64,000 nucleotides of DNA, from contig NZ_JPOJ01000001.1 of the NCBI RefSeq assembly GCF_000733855.1, forward strand, positions 186,001 to 250,000, read 5' to 3'. A program made the translations under genes and the position numbers. Of the stretch, positions 1-8,614 are shown piece after piece; positions within the stretch are counted from its first letter, which is position 1, and each line of letters opens with the position of its first letter. Under the pieces are notes generated by a model. The model saw only the letters and a list, made by a program, of their open reading frames with translations. It did not search any database and was not told the origin of the DNA. The stretch is from Methylomicrobium agile. GTDB taxonomy: Bacteria; Pseudomonadota; Gammaproteobacteria; Methylococcales; Methylomonadaceae.

Positions 1-22
1 GGTTTGATCGCTCCTCCACCCA

Positions 23-343
23 CTAGAGCATTTTCGTTTTGGGTGTACGGTCATAAGCCATGCCGCAAAGTGAGGGGGAAACTCGTCATTCCGGCAGGGA
101 TTACCGGACGACTGCATGGATGCAGGAGATAGAGCAACGCAGGGAGCGGTTGCCGAATCCAGAAGCCAGGGATGGCAAGCTTTAATGCATCCCTGCAGTC
201 TGGATCTCGGCACAAATCTGTCTGGAACAGATTTGCATTGACCCGAAGGGGGCCAGGCAGGAAAGCCTGGCATGAATCCCTGCCGAGATGACGGCTTGAC
301 TTAACGGTAGTGCGCCCTTATACGCGATATGAAAATGCTCTAG
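23..343. repeat. composite palindromic element bounded by a 13-bp perfect inverted repeat
   Basis: The ends CTAGAGCATTTTC (23-35) and GAAAATGCTCTAG (331-343) are perfect inverted repeats. Inside lies a second nested pair, CGTCATTCCGGCAGGGATT near 89 and its near-complement near 270. No open frame of note is inside, so this looks like a non-autonomous (MITE-like or REP-composite) element. A single copy of the same end sequence occurs again at 22132. A short GTTCCCA...TGGGAA hairpin follows at 349-373. I cannot identify a transposase family for it. Confidence 0.6.
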
Positions 344-381
344 AAATCGTTCCCATACTCCGGCCTGGGAATGTAATAGCT

Positions 382-549
382 GTAGGGCGGATTAGACGCG
401 CCATTCGGTAAACTCTCCGGTATGTGGAGAGCTCTACGCGCGTCGTAATCCGCCATGTCCAAGCGCGATTTCATACGGCGGATTACGACGCGCGGTAAAA
501 GCCTTCAGAGCTGAGAGTCCGAATAAAATGCGCGTCTAATCCGCTCTAC
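382..549. repeat. nested GTAG-headed palindrome pair
   Basis: The outer arms are 382-401 (GTAGGGCGGATTAGACGCGC) and 530-549, its reverse complement with one mismatch. The inner arms, 438-454 and 477-493, form a perfect 17-bp inverted repeat ending in GGCGGATTACGACGCGC. The GTAG head and the paired, inverted layout are those of REP/BIME elements mobilised by RAYT transposases; a RAYT gene lies at 32.3 kb. The element sits directly downstream of the DUF3137 gene and could act as a transcriptional end. Confidence 0.6.
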
Positions 550-561
550 AACAAACAACTC

Positions 562-1536
562 CTAAACCTTCCCCCAAATCCTCAGATTCAGGTTCAGGTC
601 GTCCACGATCCCCGCGACCAGCGCTAGATAGCGGAAATATTCCCGCAAATACCCCGACTGCGCGCCGCTCGAAAAAATCTTCGGCTCGAACAGGTTTTTA
701 TTGATCGACAGCGCCAGGAACAATTTCGAATGGATGAAGGCAATATGGACCCGAGTGCCGGCCTTGTTCCTGAAGTTGACCAGCCGTTCCATCAGCGACG
801 GCGACAGAATGTAGCGGGCCTCGACCTGATCGGTGCCGTACACGGTAAACAGCTTTTCGAATTCCGGATTTTCCAGTGCGACGAGCTCGCCGTGCCCGAA
901 ACTCCATTTTTCGAAGAGTCTGCCGATCCCTAAAATGTTTTCTCTGGCATCGGGCACCACATAAGTTTTGCCCAGAAAGTGCTTGTTGAAATCGGCAATG
1001 AAGAAAATGCCTTTAAAAACGGTCTCCCAGCGCGTCTGCCGCCGTCCTTTCGAATCGGTCGTTTCATGTTTTTCCTGATGCCAAAGTTCGGAGAAACGCA
1101 GGCGGGTCGCGCCGAGCCCCCCTTCGACCAGATCGTCTCCTTCGAAACGATCGATCCGGCTTCTGAAAATATCGGATTCCCGGTAATCGTCTTCGCCGAT
1201 ATGGCGGTGCGGATAATAATCGAGATGCGGGTCGATCAATGCAACCAGTTCGCGAATCACGCCATTCTTGAATTCGGCCGTATAGTCTTTTTTCTTTTCG
1301 CTGAAACGATAAAACTGATAAAGCGCGGCAACCGCAAACGGCGCCGCCGCCACTAAATAAACGGGTTGGCCGGTCCTGAACAGCAACACGAAGCCGGGCG
1401 CACTCGCCAGCAAAAACACGACGCCGGTCCAGAACAGCGCCAGCAGCGCTTTACGTCCCGGCTCCAGATCGCGCAATACCGGCGCCAGGTTATCGCGGTA
1501 ACGCTTGATAAAATCTTCGGCCGAATTCATAGGCAT
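562..1536 (-). CDS. DUF3137 family membrane protein
   Basis: This 324-residue protein has two hydrophobic helices near residues 30-75, then a soluble part with the conserved blocks YRESDIF, FEGDDLVEG, and FKGIFFIADFNKHF...T.VVPD. I recognise these as DUF3137, a family of unknown function that is often encoded next to LemA. A LemA remnant does lie immediately upstream (1568-1817), which supports both identifications. Start: ATG at 1536 or, two codons later, ATG at 1530. The soluble part probably faces the cytoplasm, but this is not certain. No biochemical role can be stated. Confidence 0.75.
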   Translation of the reverse strand: MPMNSAEDFIKRYRDNLAPVLRDLEPGRKALLALFWTGVVFLLASAPGFVLLFRTGQPVYLVAAAPFAVAALYQFYRFSEKKKDYTAEFKNGVIRELVALIDPHLDYYPHRHIGEDDYRESDIFRSRIDRFEGDDLVEGGLGATRLRFSELWHQEKHETTDSKGRRQTRWETVFKGIFFIADFNKHFLGKTYVVPDARENILGIGRLFEKWSFGHGELVALENPEFEKLFTVYGTDQVEARYILSPSLMERLVNFRNKAGTRVHIAFIHSKLFLALSINKNLFEPKIFSSGAQSGYLREYFRYLALVAGIVDDLNLNLRIWGKV

Positions 1537-1567
1537 CGGGCATTTTTACGGGAAAGGCGGATCGGGC

Positions 1568-1817
1568 TCAGCTTGCGAACAATTCCCTGGCGTCGATATT
1601 TTGCCTTTCTTCGGGAATCTCGATATAGGCCTTCAGGGAATCATTCATCATGCCGGCCGGAAGATTCGTCGGAAACTGTTCGCAGGCATTGTTATAGCTC
1701 ATCACCGAGGCGTTGTATGTTCGGCGCGCCGCAGAAACCTGTTCCTCGTGTTCCTCGGTTTCATTCCAGGCGGCCTGCAGTTGGATGAAGTTCTGATTGG
1801 CTTTGAAATATCGCGAT
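1568..1817 (-). pseudogene. lemA: lemA C-terminal remnant
   Basis: On the minus strand, about 82 codons read as the C-terminal end of a LemA-family protein: ANQNFIQLQAAWNETEE, then VSAARRTYNASVMSYNNA, then FPTNL, ending at a TGA at 1568-1570. An in-frame stop lies just before the homology begins, near 1820, and no LemA N-terminal half precedes it, so the gene is a truncated remnant. LemA proteins are membrane-anchored coiled-coil proteins commonly paired with DUF3137 proteins. The surviving neighbour at 562-1536 has therefore lost its usual partner at this locus. Confidence 0.7.
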
Positions 1818-1903
1818 CATGGGAAGATAATTCAACAGGGAAAAAGGGTACAGGAAGGGCATCGCATCAGAAGGAGGAATCATGCAATCATCAAGGTTTG
1901 AGG

Positions 1904-3070
1904 CTACAAAGGAAAAAGTTCGATCGCAGGCTTCGGACGCCCGAAGTAATGGCCTTGCGCATACGCCGCGCCGCTGCGTTTCAGGACTTCGGCCTGATGG
2001 ACGTTCTCCACGCCCTCGCCCAGGATCAAGGCACCCAGTCGTTTGACGGCATGAATGGTTCTCTGCATCCCGCTATCCACTTCGGCGCTGCAGCCGATGC
2101 GGCTGACCACCGTGATGCAGAGCTTCACGATTTCCGGGCGCATCGTCTCGACCGTAGTCAAATCGAAGAAACCGCAGCCGGTATCGTCGAGCGAGAGGCG
2201 CAGACCCGAGGGCAGCAAGCCGCTGACCGCATCATGAAGCCCCGCCACCGAAGCGACCGGCACATGCTCGGTGAGCTCGAACACCACGCGCGGCAGCAAA
2301 GGCGCGATCTTGGGGTCGCGGACGAACTGGCCGAATTCAGGCGATATCAGCAGCGCCGGTCCCAGGTTTACCGAGATCCATAACGGTTCGGGGATCGCCT
2401 TCAGCCACTCTATCGCCCGTCGCAGGCAGGCCAGCTCCAGCACGTCGGTCAACCGGTGATACCGGGCCGCGCCGAACAAGCCGTCGGCCAGATGCACGGC
2501 CGAATCGACCGGCCCGCGCGTGAGCGCCTCGTAGCCGACCGTGGTTCCGTTCTGCAGTTCGACGATCGGCTGGAAATAACTCAGCAGTCCGCCGCCGTTG
2601 ACCAGTTGCCGTAAATAATCTTCGGAGACGTCGGCCCGCATCAGGCTGGCGCCGGTTTCCTCGCTCAATGCCTGATTCACGGCGCTTTCGATCGATTCGG
2701 GATCCACCGCATCGGTCTCGGCAATGACCAGATTGAATCCCTGGCGGCTGCCGGTGGCCTGGCCGAAACAGCCGATCAGCAGTTCGTGCATCATCACCGC
2801 GCCGATTTCCCGCAATACCGGCCGCTGCTCCTCCATGTCCGTCCGCATCAGCGACGCTTTCTCGGCGAATAGACAGTACCAGCGGCCGAACTCGGGAGAG
2901 GCAACCTCGCCGCAGCGCCGATAACGGCTCAACAACCGTCCGCAGAATTCCTCGACGCCGCGAGTCAAATCGGCATGCGCGACTTCTACGACCGCCGCCC
3001 CGAACACCGCGAGAAAGTGAGCCGGATCGTTCAATTGCACAGCGAGCACATAACAGCGTGAGTCGGTCAT
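1904..3070 (-). CDS. EAL-domain protein, probable cyclic-di-GMP phosphodiesterase
   Basis: An EAL domain fills the C-terminal half of this 388-residue protein. The signature YEALTRGP is at about residue 180, followed by SVNLGP, FELTEH, LSLDDTGCGF, EIVKLCI and GEGVEN, so most metal-binding and catalytic positions appear present. The loop that usually reads DDFGTGY is altered to DDTGCGF. The N-terminal ~160 residues have no GGDEF motif and are unrecognised. I chose the ATG at 3070, preceded by AGGA at suitable spacing, rather than the longer frame from 3121. Expected role: hydrolysis of c-di-GMP to pGpG in the cytoplasm. It is a single gene whose promoter side faces the ferritin-like gene. Confidence 0.8.
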   Translation of the reverse strand: MTDSRCYVLAVQLNDPAHFLAVFGAAVVEVAHADLTRGVEEFCGRLLSRYRRCGEVASPEFGRWYCLFAEKASLMRTDMEEQRPVLREIGAVMMHELLIGCFGQATGSRQGFNLVIAETDAVDPESIESAVNQALSEETGASLMRADVSEDYLRQLVNGGGLLSYFQPIVELQNGTTVGYEALTRGPVDSAVHLADGLFGAARYHRLTDVLELACLRRAIEWLKAIPEPLWISVNLGPALLISPEFGQFVRDPKIAPLLPRVVFELTEHVPVASVAGLHDAVSGLLPSGLRLSLDDTGCGFFDLTTVETMRPEIVKLCITVVSRIGCSAEVDSGMQRTIHAVKRLGALILGEGVENVHQAEVLKRSGAAYAQGHYFGRPKPAIELFPL

Positions 3071-3260
3071 CGGGCGTCCTGTCGTACAAAATTCCGGTTT
3101 TATAACACGACCGGCGCGCAAGTCAACGCCGGCGGAACCCCACTTACCGGTTCGGCAACTCGGATCGGCGATTGCCGGCCGTAGCTGACGCGCCGAAGTC
3201 GCAAAATTCCGCCAAAACCGATATAGTTAAGCTTCCCTCATATGGCTTTTGGAGGCAAAC

Positions 3261-3704
3261 ATGACTCATAACGGATTCGATAAAGACGAAGTCGTCACGG
3301 TGCTGAACAAGATTCTGGAAACCGAACTGGCCGGCGTGGTACGCTATACCCACTATGCATTGATGGTGGTCGGCTTCGGGCGCATACCGATCGTCGGCTG
3401 GATGCGGGATCAGGCGGCCGAATCGCTGCGGCATGCAAACGAAGCGGGCGAACTGATCACCCTGCTGGACGCGCACCCCTCGCTCGGCATCGGACCGCTG
3501 CTCGAAACCCACAGGCATGACGTCGGCGACATCCTGCGCGAGTCGCTCGACCATGAGATGCTGGCGCTGTCGGCCTACAATACCTTGCTCGACCTGGTCG
3601 CAGGCCACCATGTCCTGCTTGAGGAATATGCCCGCAGGCTGATCGCGCAGGAAGAAATGCATCTGGGCGAAGTCAGGAAAATGCTGAAGAAGCCCGGCGG
3701 ATAA
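3261..3704 (+). CDS. ferritin-like (bacterioferritin-type) protein
   Basis: This 147-residue four-helix protein carries ferritin-like glutamate/histidine motifs: ETELAGVVRYTHY in helix 1, an E...H pair around residue 60, DHEMLALSAY in helix 3 and AQEEMHLGEV in helix 4. The start is ATG 3261 with a strong GGAGG at 3251-3255; an in-frame TTG at 3249 is less likely. Family members store or oxidise iron or protect DNA. It is distinct from the true bfr at 50.2 kb, so the window has two ferritin-type genes. It stands alone and is followed by strong terminators. Confidence 0.75.
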   Translation: MTHNGFDKDEVVTVLNKILETELAGVVRYTHYALMVVGFGRIPIVGWMRDQAAESLRHANEAGELITLLDAHPSLGIGPLLETHRHDVGDILRESLDHEMLALSAYNTLLDLVAGHHVLLEEYARRLIAQEEMHLGEVRKMLKKPGG

Positions 3705-3708
3705 AAGA

Positions 3709-3800
3709 AAAGGCGTTCAATGAAAACGCCTTTCCGGTTGCCGGAGCGGGCAAACGGCATCAACGTCCGTTTGCCGGCTCCGGCTGCGGTTAAAGCCGCA
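3709..3800. terminator. convergent terminator hairpins
   Basis: Stem AAAGGCGTT/AACGCCTTT occupies 3710-3733. A second stem of 18 bp (GCCGGAGC... at 3740-3757 with 3767-3784, one bulge or mismatch) follows, then a small TGCGG/CCGCA pair at 3785-3800. They lie between two convergent genes and plausibly end transcription in both directions. Confidence 0.6.
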
Positions 3801-3805
3801 TGGCG

Positions 3806-4669
3806 TTAAACGCCGATCCCCATCTCCGCTTCCCAGGCTTGCCGGACCGACGGCGGCACCGCGACGGCAAGTTCACTGAATCGGCGTTTCGGATCCGCCA
3901 TCTCTTCGGTCAGAATGCGCGCAGGCAAAAGATCGATACCGGCCCGGCGCGCGGCCAGCGCTTTTTTATGGCCTTTAGCGATATAGATCAGGCCATCGTG
4001 GACGAATACCGAAATCGGCCGGCTGAAGTCGAAATCCGGATTCGCCTGCCCAGCCGCCTCCGGTGCCGGGGCATGCGTCGGCGACAGTCTGCGCGGATCG
4101 AGCCAGAGCGCCGGAAAATTTCCCCCTTGATTCCGCTGCTCGAAGCATGCATAGATCTTTCGAGCAATCGTTTCCGGCGCGGTATAAGACGTATCGACGA
4201 CCAGGTCGTAATTCCGGTAAAGCCTGAAATGCACGTTGTACAGCTTGTAGAAGCGCTGGTCTTCGTAGCTTTGGCGCTTCAGGTTGTTCTGCAACGTCGC
4301 CTCCAGCGACGGATTGTGCTCGTCGCTGCGCCCCGCGCCGAACACCCGTTCCGCGCCTATCAAGGGATCGACTGACAAATACACCTTGAACGCCGCCGGA
4401 ATGAAATGCCAGGCCAGCCGCGAGTCGATGATCAAACGGTCCTGGGTCTTGCCGGTTTCGATCACGTAGTTGTCGATCTCGTCGTCGACGCTGCGGTCGG
4501 TTTCCGAAATCTTGTTCAGTTCGAGCGTGGTCAGGCCGCGCCGTTCCGCAATCGCGCGCTGAATTTTGCCGGTGCCGATGATATCGAATTCGGTCAGTTT
4601 TTGCAGTTCTGCCGCGACCGAAGACTTGCCGCTGCCGATGTCGCCGGACAGGGTAATAATGTGTTTCAT
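3806..4669 (-). CDS. P-loop (cytidylate-kinase-like) kinase with a ParB-like C-terminal tail
   Basis: Residues 1-190 resemble the AAA/(d)CMP-kinase-like family: Walker A GDIGSGKSS at residues 9-17, an IIDSRLAWHFIP block, and an arginine-rich lid region. After a proline/alanine linker (about residues 205-220), the C-terminal ~60 residues include VFVHDGLIYIAKGHKKALAA and RRAGIDLLPARIL. These resemble the DGxHRxxAA pattern of the ParB/Srx fold. The fusion is my reading, not a named family. The substrate is unknown. It is third in a minus-strand group after the tlpA-like and hemJ genes, with a 17-bp gap from hemJ. Confidence 0.6.
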   Translation of the reverse strand: MKHIITLSGDIGSGKSSVAAELQKLTEFDIIGTGKIQRAIAERRGLTTLELNKISETDRSVDDEIDNYVIETGKTQDRLIIDSRLAWHFIPAAFKVYLSVDPLIGAERVFGAGRSDEHNPSLEATLQNNLKRQSYEDQRFYKLYNVHFRLYRNYDLVVDTSYTAPETIARKIYACFEQRNQGGNFPALWLDPRRLSPTHAPAPEAAGQANPDFDFSRPISVFVHDGLIYIAKGHKKALAARRAGIDLLPARILTEEMADPKRRFSELAVAVPPSVRQAWEAEMGIGV

Positions 4670-4686
4670 GGATAAAAAAATAGCGG

Positions 4687-5112
4687 TTAAAAAGGTTTGA
4701 CCACGGCCAGAATCACGATGCCGAACAGGAACAACACCGGCACTTCGTTCATCCAGCGGAAATAGACGTGGCTATGAGAGTTACGACCGTGTTTGAAGTC
4801 GGCGAGCCATTTGCCGCATAAACCGTGATAGCCGACCAACAGCGTCAGCAAGGCCAGTTTCGCATGCAGCCAGCCGCTGCTCCGGTAAAGCGCCCAGGCG
4901 TAATCGGCCAGCATCCAGACGCCGAATAGCAGGGTCAACAGCATACCCGGCGTCATGATGCCGTAATACAGCTTGCGTTCCATGATCTTGAAGCGCTCGC
5001 GGCTGACGCTGTCCGAACTCAGCGCATGGTAAACGAACAGGCGCGGCAGATAAAACAGCCCGGCGAACCAGGTGACCATGAATATCAAATGAAAGGCTTT
5101 CAACCAAAGCAT
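4687..5112 (-). CDS. hemJ: protoporphyrinogen IX oxidase, HemJ family
   Basis: A 141-residue protein with four hydrophobic helices. The N-terminal histidine motif KAFHLIFMVTWFAGLFYLPR and the later helix with a conserved lysine (SGWLHAKLALL) are the HemJ signatures. HemJ oxidises protoporphyrinogen IX to protoporphyrin IX in the inner membrane during haem synthesis in bacteria lacking HemG and HemY. Its ATG at 5112 lies 3 bp after the stop of the tlpA-like gene, so they are likely co-transcribed. Confidence 0.88.
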   Translation of the reverse strand: MLWLKAFHLIFMVTWFAGLFYLPRLFVYHALSSDSVSRERFKIMERKLYYGIMTPGMLLTLLFGVWMLADYAWALYRSSGWLHAKLALLTLLVGYHGLCGKWLADFKHGRNSHSHVYFRWMNEVPVLFLFGIVILAVVKPF

Positions 5113-5115
5113 GGC

Positions 5116-5625
5116 TCATCCTTTGTTCAACATGGCGGCAATTCGGCTTTGCCACGCGGAATAGTCGAAAACGCCGACCGATTTTTCGGCGATCTTGCCC
5201 TCGGGACTGATCAGAAAAGTCGTCGGGGTGAATTGCACATTGCCGAACGCCAACGCATGCGCCGAGTTAAGATCCAGCGCCACATCATAGGGCAGTTGCC
5301 TATCCCGTGTCATTGCGACGACATGGCTGGGCGGATCGTAAGCCATCGCCACCGCCATGATTTCCAGCCCCTGAGGATGGAACCGCCGGTACAGATCGAT
5401 CAAATGCGGAATCTCGAGCATGCAGGAAGGACAATCGGTCGCCCAGAAGGTCACGATCGCCGGCTTGCCGCGCCACGCATGCGAAGCGGCCTGCTTGCCG
5501 GTAATCGTGGTGAACACCACGTCCGGCGCCGTGCCGCCCATCCTGGACAGCGCCAACCCGATAAGCCATGCGGCGAGAACCAGCACCGGCAAACCGAACA
5601 ACCCTCTCGCCCTGAACAATCGCAA
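5116..5625 (-). CDS. TlpA/ResA-type thiol-disulfide oxidoreductase
   Basis: One N-terminal membrane helix (about residues 8-28) precedes a periplasmic thioredoxin fold of 169 residues total. The redox motif is CPSC in TFWATDCPSCMLEIPHL, and the cis-proline loop is FTPTTFLI. This type reduces or isomerises disulfides outside the cytoplasm, often in cytochrome c maturation. The frame begins at TTG 5625 after a GGAAAGGGG run; no nearby ATG is present. It is the first gene of the group running into hemJ. The IS4 insertion lies 133 bp upstream and may have altered its promoter. Confidence 0.8.
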   Translation of the reverse strand: MRLFRARGLFGLPVLVLAAWLIGLALSRMGGTAPDVVFTTITGKQAASHAWRGKPAIVTFWATDCPSCMLEIPHLIDLYRRFHPQGLEIMAVAMAYDPPSHVVAMTRDRQLPYDVALDLNSAHALAFGNVQFTPTTFLISPEGKIAEKSVGVFDYSAWQSRIAAMLNKG

Positions 5626-5758
5626 ACCCCTTTCCCGCCTGCCTTTCGAAATTTCCGATTATACCAAATCCCGCCCGAAGCCGGGCGAATAGTCGCCCAA
5701 GCAATACGGAAGGCGTGCGCCCGCTGCATACCGGCGACGCAATTTTCGCCCCTGTTTC

Positions 5759-6944
5759 CTCATCACCTATCAGTTTCAGATAAACTATCCCCCTCTGCAA
5801 CTTTTGATTCAAGGTAAGCTTGGGAACTGTAAGAAAACTGGCGAATGAAGTGGAGCACGGGCTTGCGGGGGCACTTCCGAGGCTGCGCAAGACGGTGGTA
5901 GGGAAATTGGCGCTGGCCGTGGGTGCGATGATCGAAGGCCAGACGCCGAACACCGTGGAACTGGCCAATCTGCTGCCTTTGGAGACCGAGCGGCAGGACA
6001 TGCGCGAACAATGGCTGAGGCGCTTGCTGAAGAATCCCTTGCTGCTCGCCCCGAGGGTGATGGAGCCGTTCACACGGGAGGCGCTGGCTAAGGCCGCGCG
6101 GAACGGCCAGACCGTGCTGCTGGCTATGGACCAGACTGACTTGGGCGACCGGATGGCGTTGCTGGTGGTGGCCCTGAGGGTCGGCGACCGGGCGCTGCCC
6201 TTAGTTTGGCGGGCGGAGGCGGGGCCGGCCAACATCGGCTTCGAGAGTCAGCAAAGGCTGCTGGAGCAGGTGCGGGCCTGGCTGCCTGCGGGGGCGCAGG
6301 TGCTGCTCTCGGCGGACCGGTTCTACCCCTCAGCCGCTCTGTTCGGCTGGGTCCAGACCCACGGTTGGGGTTACCGGCTGCGGCTGAAAGGCAACGTGCT
6401 GGCGGACACCGGACATGGCGACGAGACCATCACCGGTCAGTTGGCACAAGGCGTGGCGGAACGTTATCTGTCGGGGGTGAGGCTGTTCACACAGGGGCTC
6501 ATGACGAACCTGGGCATCCTCCACGAAGCCGGGCATCCAGACCCTTGGATCATCGCGATGGACTGCCCTCCGTCGCGGGCGTCGGTGCTGGACTATGCCG
6601 CGCGCTGGGCCATCGAGCCGATGTTCTCCGACTTCAAGGGCCGGGGCTTCGACCTGGGGAGCTCACAGCTTTGGCACGCGGACCGCCTGGAGCGACTGGT
6701 CCTGATCATGGCGCTGGCGATGTACTGGTGCGTCCGCGTCGGCCAGGACGACGCCCTGGCGCGTCCGACGCCGCTCGAAAAAAAACCGGGGAACAAAGTG
6801 ACCCCGACCATTGGAGCTTCAGGAAACTCCGCCGCAGCCTGGTCTCCTGGTTCATCCGCGGTCTGCGCCGACTGAAGCGCTGCCTGCAAAACGGCATCCC
6901 TTTGCCCGCCTTTTATGGAACGGGGTAAAGTGATAGGTGATGAG
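5759..6944 (+). mobile_element. complete IS4-family insertion sequence, 1186 bp
   Basis: Terminal inverted repeats CTCATCACCTATCA (5759-5772) and TGATAGGTGATGAG (6931-6944) match perfectly over 14 bp. The flanks carry a perfect 10-bp target duplication CCCCTGTTTC at 5749-5758 and 6945-6954. It contains a single transposase frame and lies between the tlpA-like promoter region and serA. The intact ends and identical duplication imply a recent insertion. Confidence 0.92.
5820..6928 (+). CDS. IS4-family transposase, C-terminal part in the -1 frame
   Basis: The first frame (TTG 5820 to 6875, 351 residues) has the DDE aspartates in AMDQTDLGD and LSADRFYPS, and the IS4 Y-2-R-3-E-6-K signature in YAARWAIEPMFSDFKGRGF. 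After an A8 run at 6778-6785 the natural C-terminus (DHWSFRKLRRSLVSWFIRGL..., ending at 6928) is in the -1 frame. The zero frame instead runs into an unrelated tail ending at 6875. Either the ribosome slips -1 on the A run to make the full protein, or the copy carries a frameshift mutation. Coordinates given are for the combined product. Confidence 0.8.
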
Positions 6945-7030
6945 CCCCTGTTTCAAAGCCCATACCGGGAGCCGGGCAAATCTGCTAGAATGGCGCCTTT
7001 TAAGTACGTATCCCTGCGGCCATCATCGAC

Positions 7031-8614
7031 ATGAAAAGAATCCTCATCTCCGACAAATTATCCGAAGCCGGCATCAATTACCTGACCGAACAATCCGGCA
7101 TCCAGGTTCACATCGAAACCGGTCTCGACGAAGACGGCTTGTGCAACATTATCGGAGATTTCGACGCGCTGTTGATCCGCAGCGATACCAAGGTCACCCC
7201 AAAAGTTCTGCAGGCCGCCAAGCGTCTGAAACTGATCGGCCGCGCCGGCATCGGCGTCGACAACGTCGACATTCCGGCCGCGACCGAAATGGGCGTGATC
7301 GTGATGAATACGCCCGATGCGAACGCGACCACGACCGCCGAACTGGCGATCGCGCACATGATGTCGCTGAGCCGCAAGCTGCCCACCGCCGACAGCTCGG
7401 TACGGGCCGGCAAATGGGAACGCTCCAAGCTGATGGGCGCGGAAGTCGCGCACAAAACGCTGGCGATCCTCGGCTTCGGCACGATCGGCCGGATCGTCGC
7501 CCAGCGCGGCCACGGGCTCCGCATGAAAGTGATCGCGTACGATCCGTTCGTCGCGCCCGAAATCTTCGCCGATCTCGGCGTTGAACCGGTCGGCCTGGAC
7601 GAGCTGGTCAGCCGCGCCGATTACCTGACCCTGCACTGTCCGCTGATCGAAAAGACCAAGAGCATCATCGGCGCCCAGCAGCTCGGTATGATGAAAAGGA
7701 GCGCCCGGATCATCAACTGCGCGCGCGGCGGCCTGATCGACGAAGGTGCGCTGTACGAGGCGCTGAAGAACGGCCGAATCGCCGGCGCCGCGCTCGACGT
7801 GTTCGAAAACGAACCGCCGGCCGGATCTCCCCTGCTCGAACTCGACAATATCGTCTTCACGCCGCATCTGGGCGCTTCCACCTCCGAAGCGCAGGTCGCG
7901 GTCAGCGTCGAAATCGCGCGTCAGGCGGTCACCTTCCTGCAGACCGGCGAAGCGATCAATGCGATCAACCTGCCGCGGCTGTCCGCCGAAGAACTGCAAA
8001 AATCCCAGGACTACATGAACCTTGCTACCAAACTGGGCAAGGTCGTGGTCGGGCTTGCCACTCAACCGATCGAAAAACTCGAAGTTGCCCTTTTCGGCCG
8101 CGCGGCCGAAGTCGAAACGCGCCCGATCTCGGTCGCGGCCCTGGTCGGCGTGCTGGCCGATCAGTTCTCGACGCCGGTCAACCGGGTCAACGCCGAAAAC
8201 ATCGCCAAACGCCAGGGCATTTCGCTGATCGAATCGAAAACTACCGAAACCGAAGACTACGTGTCGCTGATCCGGGTCACCGGGCACAGCACGAACCAGG
8301 ACATCAGCGCGGCGGGCGTGTTGCTCGGCGGCCATCATCCCCGGCTGATCGGCATCAATCATTTCGACATCGAAGTGGTACCGGAAGGCACGCTGCTGAT
8401 CACCCGGCATGACGACCGGCCGGGCGTGATTTCCGCGATCAGCGCGGTGCTCGGCAATGCGAACATCAACATCACCCGAATGCAGGTCGGCACCGCCGAC
8501 AGCCAGCAGCAGGCGATGGCGGTGATCAGCGTCAGCGAACCGGTTCCCGAGTCCCTGCTGAAACAACTGCACGACGTGCCGCCGGTGCAGCAGGTCACCC
8601 AGATCAACTTATGA
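7031..8614 (+). CDS. serA: D-3-phosphoglycerate dehydrogenase
   Basis: Full-length long-form SerA, 527 residues. It oxidises 3-phosphoglycerate to 3-phosphohydroxypyruvate with NAD+, the first step of serine synthesis. The NAD-binding glycine motif is GFGTIGRIV. The catalytic Arg/Glu/His lie in CARGGLIDEGAL, VFENEPP and TPHLGAST. An intervening (ASB) domain and a C-terminal ACT domain (HDDRPGVISAISAVLG) follow, suggesting serine feedback. It overlaps the next gene, serB, by 4 bp (ATGA). The IS4 element ends 86 bp upstream of the start. Confidence 0.96.
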   Translation: MKRILISDKLSEAGINYLTEQSGIQVHIETGLDEDGLCNIIGDFDALLIRSDTKVTPKVLQAAKRLKLIGRAGIGVDNVDIPAATEMGVIVMNTPDANATTTAELAIAHMMSLSRKLPTADSSVRAGKWERSKLMGAEVAHKTLAILGFGTIGRIVAQRGHGLRMKVIAYDPFVAPEIFADLGVEPVGLDELVSRADYLTLHCPLIEKTKSIIGAQQLGMMKRSARIINCARGGLIDEGALYEALKNGRIAGAALDVFENEPPAGSPLLELDNIVFTPHLGASTSEAQVAVSVEIARQAVTFLQTGEAINAINLPRLSAEELQKSQDYMNLATKLGKVVVGLATQPIEKLEVALFGRAAEVETRPISVAALVGVLADQFSTPVNRVNAENIAKRQGISLIESKTTETEDYVSLIRVTGHSTNQDISAAGVLLGGHHPRLIGINHFDIEVVPEGTLLITRHDDRPGVISAISAVLGNANINITRMQVGTADSQQQAMAVISVSEPVPESLLKQLHDVPPVQQVTQINL

